NCBI RefSeq assembly: GCF_014199395.1
Contig: NZ_JACIJM010000016.1
Location: 1-54,313 of the forward strand
Reading direction: 5' to 3'
Length of the DNA stretch: 54,313 nucleotides
Source: Yoonia ponticola
Lineage (GTDB): Bacteria > Pseudomonadota > Alphaproteobacteria > Rhodobacterales > Rhodobacteraceae
Shown here: one piece after another, positions 51,469 through 54,313 of the stretch
How positions within the stretch are numbered: position 1 is the first letter of the stretch
Layout of the letters: every line of letters begins with the position of its first letter
Notes under the pieces: generated by a model
Told to the model about the DNA's origin: nothing
Database searches by the model: none
What the model saw: only the letters and a program-made list of their open reading frames with translations
Translations under genes and position numbers: made by a program

Positions 51469-52695
51469 TCAGCCAAACTCTCTATCTCTGTTGGCTGATT
51501 TTCTAACAATACACACCACACCTGAATTGAATGTAAGAAAAATCAGCAAGAGCCAACTAGGGCTATTGGGATAGTCTGATGAGGTGAATCCAAAAAATAA
51601 AAATATTAGATGGCATGCTATCCATTTGTTTGCCAATGCCCCTCCCGCAATATTTTTAATTCTGGAGAATAAAAAAAACGGTGCGACAAGGAAAACAGCC
51701 GATGCGAAGAAACCTACAACTCCGACTCCAAGCAAGTTGGAAATCATGGAGTTGTGGAGATTGGAGGTCCAGCTAAGTTCGCTCAATTTAAGAATTTCCC
51801 GCTCCGCCATGAAACCGACTCCAAATACTTGTTGAGCTATTGTAAATTCTGTCTTGTAGTAATCTATTGCGAAGCTTAGCAACGGGAACCTTCCAGTTCC
51901 GATTAAATACGCCCGTGCCGGTTTGTTAAAAATTACATCATCTATGTTTGCATTCAAGTATTCTATGAATCCGAAAGTCGCAATGCTAACTCCAGCAAAG
52001 CCAGTTAAAAATAATAGCATTCTGCCATTCACTAAGGCTAGAAATAGTAGAGCCATTCCGAAGGACATAACTGCCGATGCTGAGTTCAAAAATATTCCGA
52101 TCATAAAGAAAAGACAAACAAGAGAAATATTTCTGTAATTCCGACTGCTGTATAAATCGATAATTTTCCAGATACATAACAATAAAAAGATTGTCGCTCC
52201 CATCCCACCTCGCAGTGGGATAAGCGGTACATTTAGCACTTGAACTTGAAAAATTGCAGATCCGATCGAATAAGTAGCGCAAATTGCTAAGGCAAAGCAA
52301 AAAATTTGATACTCGAAGCTACTGGCGTAATTTCTTGCTAGGTACTGCCCGTAAGCGGACGCGGCTAAGGTCAAGCCTATTCCGGAAACTGCGCGAAAAC
52401 CACTTAATAAAGGTAGAAACGAGTTTATTGCGGAGATGGAAGCGATCAGGTAGAAAACCAGTATAGAAATTGTAACTATATTTCTCGGCAGGCGCATAAA
52501 TACTTTGTTGTAGTAGGCATACGAAAATCCGATAAGAAGAACTGTTGAGAGCGCAACAGCATAAGCTGCCGATGAAGATTGAAAGCTACTATTTACGTTT
52601 GCGTCTGTATTTATGGTCACACGCTGAAAAAAAACAATTATGACAACTAACAACATCAGTGGCGTAATCGCAGCTGAATTTACTTTACGCGCCAT
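51469..52695 (-). CDS. Polysaccharide polymerase/O-antigen ligase-like membrane protein
   Basis: 408 aa from the ATG at 52695, supported by AAGGA about 7 bp upstream; the open frame to 52812 adds hydrophilic residues without such support. About 11-12 hydrophobic helices, with a large periplasmic-type loop containing FNKPARAYLIGTGRFPLLSF and VFGVGFMAEREIL before LSWTSNLHNSMISNLLGVGV, the arrangement of Wzy/WaaL proteins. It would polymerise or attach the repeat unit. It is on the opposite strand and strongly AT-rich compared with the rest of the EPS block, so probably acquired separately. Cut off from the other EPS genes by IS relics. Confidence 0.8.
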   Translation of the reverse strand: MARKVNSAAITPLMLLVVIIVFFQRVTINTDANVNSSFQSSSAAYAVALSTVLLIGFSYAYYNKVFMRLPRNIVTISILVFYLIASISAINSFLPLLSGFRAVSGIGLTLAASAYGQYLARNYASSFEYQIFCFALAICATYSIGSAIFQVQVLNVPLIPLRGGMGATIFLLLCIWKIIDLYSSRNYRNISLVCLFFMIGIFLNSASAVMSFGMALLFLALVNGRMLLFLTGFAGVSIATFGFIEYLNANIDDVIFNKPARAYLIGTGRFPLLSFAIDYYKTEFTIAQQVFGVGFMAEREILKLSELSWTSNLHNSMISNLLGVGVVGFFASAVFLVAPFFLFSRIKNIAGGALANKWIACHLIFLFFGFTSSDYPNSPSWLLLIFLTFNSGVVCIVRKSANRDREFG

Positions 52696-52913
52696 TGCAA
52701 TTCCTTCTATTTTTGATCCCAATCGCCGTTCCCGCTTTGGCAAGATATCCTCAGGGATGAAATTACAATCGTATATACTTTGCTTATTCTTAATACAGTC
52801 ATTGTACCGCAAGTTCTACGCCTACAACTTAACATGCAGTAACACAAATAACTATTGGACCTGCTTTGCTACACAAAGTGTCCCGATTTAGGGTTGGATT
52901 TTCCGCACTTTGA

Positions 52914-53156
52914 TCACACAAACGGGCTGGATGCGTCTGGTAATTTCATCAGCGATGCTGGGACTTTGTTGCCGATTGCGCTGTGCGGTCGTTCTTCGTT
53001 GTCGTCTCTACGCCAAACCTCCAACTTTTCGGCCGTATCTTCAAGCCCCATGAACCAATGCGCGTTCAAGCATTCGGCGCGGAATCGGCCGCTGAACGCC
53101 TCAATGTAGGCATTGTCAGTGGGCTTTCCGGGGCGCGAGGAATCGAGAGTGACATT
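52914..53156 (-). pseudogene. IS3-family transposase orfB, C-terminal fragment
   Basis: Read on the minus strand from about 53156: TLDSSRPGKPTDNAYIEAFS, GRFRAECLNAHWFMGLEDTA, EKLEVWRRDNEERPHSAIGN, then a stop at 52914. This is the end of an IS3-type OrfB with the catalytic Glu in YIEAF; the tyrosine usual before NEERPHS is missing. The front half is missing at the IS30 boundary near 53153. Confidence 0.75.
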
Positions 53157-54213
53157 TTTTTGGTAGGCTGTGAACTCAAGTTTGGTTGCGACATTTCTCT
53201 ATCCCAGCTTTCTGAGTTCTTCGGCGAATGCCTTGGTCGGTGTTCGCCATCCCAAGCACTTCCTTGGGGTTCCATTCAAGCGGTTGCAAATCGCCTTCAT
53301 GTCGCGATCTGAGAGCGTCGAAATGGGTGTATCGCGTTGCAGATACCGCCGCGCTCGCTTGTTCATATTTTTGACGGAGCCTTTCTGCCAAGGGGCCTGC
53401 GGATCGCAGAACCAGGCCTCGGTTCCGATCCCGGGTTTCAGTTTTCGCCAGCTAGAGAACTCAATCCCACGGTCAAAAGTGATGGATTGGCGGGCCGTTT
53501 GGGGCAGGGGCTCCATGACATTCATCAACCGCGCCATGAAGTGGTTCGAGCTTCGGTCATTGTTGCGGAACAACACAGCATAGCGCGTCTTTCGTTCGAC
53601 CAAAGACGCCACATTAGTCTTGCCGTGTTCGCGCCGAAAGATCATTAAATCGCCTTCCCATGCACCAAAGCTATCCCGGGTTTTGATATGTTCCGGTCTG
53701 TTGTGGATCGAACGCTCAGGCGGGAACATCATGCCACGCGCAGTCCTTGCGTAGCGCGGTTTGCGCTTCTTGCGACGATCTGGAAGATATCGTGCGAGTT
53801 CCTGGGATTGGCCATCTGGGCTGTACACATAGGAATAGATCGTCTCATGGCTGACGGTGGTTGTATGGCCTTCAAACTTCAAACGGCCTGCAATCTGTTC
53901 GGGTGACCAACCTTCCTGAAGTCGGTCAATCACGGCTTCTCTCAGCGCAGGAATTCGGACCAACTTACGACGTCTTGCGCGGCGCTCAGCTGCGCATCTC
54001 TGTGCCGTCATTCCGTAATAGCCATTCAGTTGAGGTAGCTCATCATCCTTGAAAAAGTTACGCTTGATTTCGCGATACACGGTCGCACGATGGCGATTGA
54101 TCCTCCGCGCAATCTCGGTCACGTTCACCTTGCGATACAATAGATCTTCGATTTGACGTCGCTCAGTTAGATTTAGCTCTGTGCGTTTCATAAACGATTC
54201 TCCTGACTTTCAA
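53153..54213. mobile_element. IS30-family element inside an IS3 relic
   Basis: About 1.06 kb, a normal IS30 length, between the orfB C-terminal fragment on the left and the orfA start on the right of one IS3-type element. Because most of that IS3 is missing, the insertion was joined by a deletion. The exact ends are estimates from where the flanking IS3 similarity stops. Confidence 0.6.
53199..54191 (-). CDS. IS30-family transposase, catalytic Glu replaced by Lys
   Basis: 330 aa. N-terminal helix-turn-helix (LTERRQIEDLLYRKVNVTEI, ARRINRHRATVYREIKRN), then DDE domain: Asp in AWEGDLMIF, Asp in ITFDRGIEFS, and the third site reads QKGSVKNMNKRARRYL where the family has V-E-N-x-N. The codon is AAA instead of GAA, a single base change, so the transposase is probably inactive. 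Otherwise full length with no frameshift. Confidence 0.88.
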   Translation of the reverse strand: MKRTELNLTERRQIEDLLYRKVNVTEIARRINRHRATVYREIKRNFFKDDELPQLNGYYGMTAQRCAAERRARRRKLVRIPALREAVIDRLQEGWSPEQIAGRLKFEGHTTTVSHETIYSYVYSPDGQSQELARYLPDRRKKRKPRYARTARGMMFPPERSIHNRPEHIKTRDSFGAWEGDLMIFRREHGKTNVASLVERKTRYAVLFRNNDRSSNHFMARLMNVMEPLPQTARQSITFDRGIEFSSWRKLKPGIGTEAWFCDPQAPWQKGSVKNMNKRARRYLQRDTPISTLSDRDMKAICNRLNGTPRKCLGWRTPTKAFAEELRKLG

Positions 54214-54290
54214 GTAGGATATCCACGCTCAACAACCTGCGCCACAGCGTCCTGTTTGAACTCGTCTGTAAACCGTATTCCTTTGTTCAT
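54213..54290 (-). pseudogene. IS3-family transposase orfA, N-terminal stub
   Basis: From ATG 54290 on the minus strand: MNKGIRFTDEFKQDAVAQVV then ERGYPT and stop. The first ~23 residues fit the start of an IS3-type OrfA; a GGAG-type site lies just upstream. It is cut at the IS30 end. Together with the fragment at 52914-53156 it is what remains of one IS3 element. Confidence 0.7.
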
Positions 54291-54313
54291 ATCCGTCTCT
54301 CCTTGGTTCCAAA

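Noticed and set aside
1..54313. CRISPR arrays, tRNA or rRNA genes
   Set aside because: No regularly spaced direct repeats with unique spacers and no RNA gene signature were found on reading through.

Overview
The window looks like part of a plasmid or chromid from a marine alphaproteobacterium, most likely the Roseobacter group of Rhodobacteraceae. This is inferred from the ParA/ParB/initiator arrangement, codon style, the many effector islands of type VI secretion (T6SS) and an exopolysaccharide (EPS) block beside the replication genes. No rRNA, tRNA or housekeeping core genes are visible, and no T6SS structural genes (sheath, baseplate, membrane complex, ClpV) are present. The T6SS content is orphan vgrG/effector cargo that would need an apparatus encoded elsewhere.

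Region 1 (about 0.3-31.7 kb) is a T6SS effector archipelago. It holds an Ntox15-type DNase toxin with a GAD-like/DUF1851-type immunity protein (0.9-3.4 kb). A VgrG - ankyrin lipoprotein - lipase - DUF2169 adaptor - DUF4150 PAAR-like set lies at 7.5-14 kb. A VgrG - PAAR - DUF4123 adaptor - metzincin protease - immunity set lies at 18.9-24.6 kb. Two further adaptor-effector-partner operons run on the minus strand: DUF4123 - large glycine-rich effector candidate - SUMF1-like anchored protein (24.6-28.4 kb), and DUF4123 - second metzincin - paralogous immunity protein (28.6-31.7 kb). An SLC13-type anion transporter (5.3-7.1 kb) and a DKNYY-repeat/secreted-protein pair (14.0-17.0 kb) sit between them. 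At 17.1-18.0 kb are decayed pieces: an Rhs-core fragment, a DUF2169 fragment and a phage terminase small subunit.

Region 2 (32.2-36.5 kb) is the replication and partition module: parB and parA on the minus strand and a divergent Rep_3-like initiator on the plus strand. Palindromic parS-like sites lie in and between the par genes. Iteron-like repeats and an AT-rich stretch lie in the divergent intergenic region, a good candidate oriV.

Region 3 (36.5-52.7 kb) makes and exports a polysaccharide: YjbH- and YjbF-like envelope proteins, a flippase, a P-loop kinase-like protein, an APH-fold protein, a hexapeptide acyltransferase, a nucleotidyltransferase-like protein with a degenerate P-loop, three glycosyltransferases, GalE and a polymerase/ligase-like membrane protein. 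No initiating phosphoglycosyltransferase or Wzc/Wza export pair is visible here.

The right end (49.4-54.3 kb) is a pile of broken insertion sequences. A deleted IS3-family copy with a 4-bp target duplication carries three copies of a ~40-bp palindromic element. An IS5-like relic has an IS3-family fragment inside it, and another IS3 relic is split by an IS30-family element. A solitary terminal repeat nearly identical to the right end of the first IS lies at 39.36 kb, so the EPS glycosyltransferase block is bracketed by matching inverted IS ends.

The most unusual signals are the hairpin elements with compensating base changes inside one IS, the repeated adaptor-effector-immunity modules with an unexpected SUMF1-like partner, the coding-embedded parS-like palindromes, and the pseudo-kinase/kinase pair in the EPS block.
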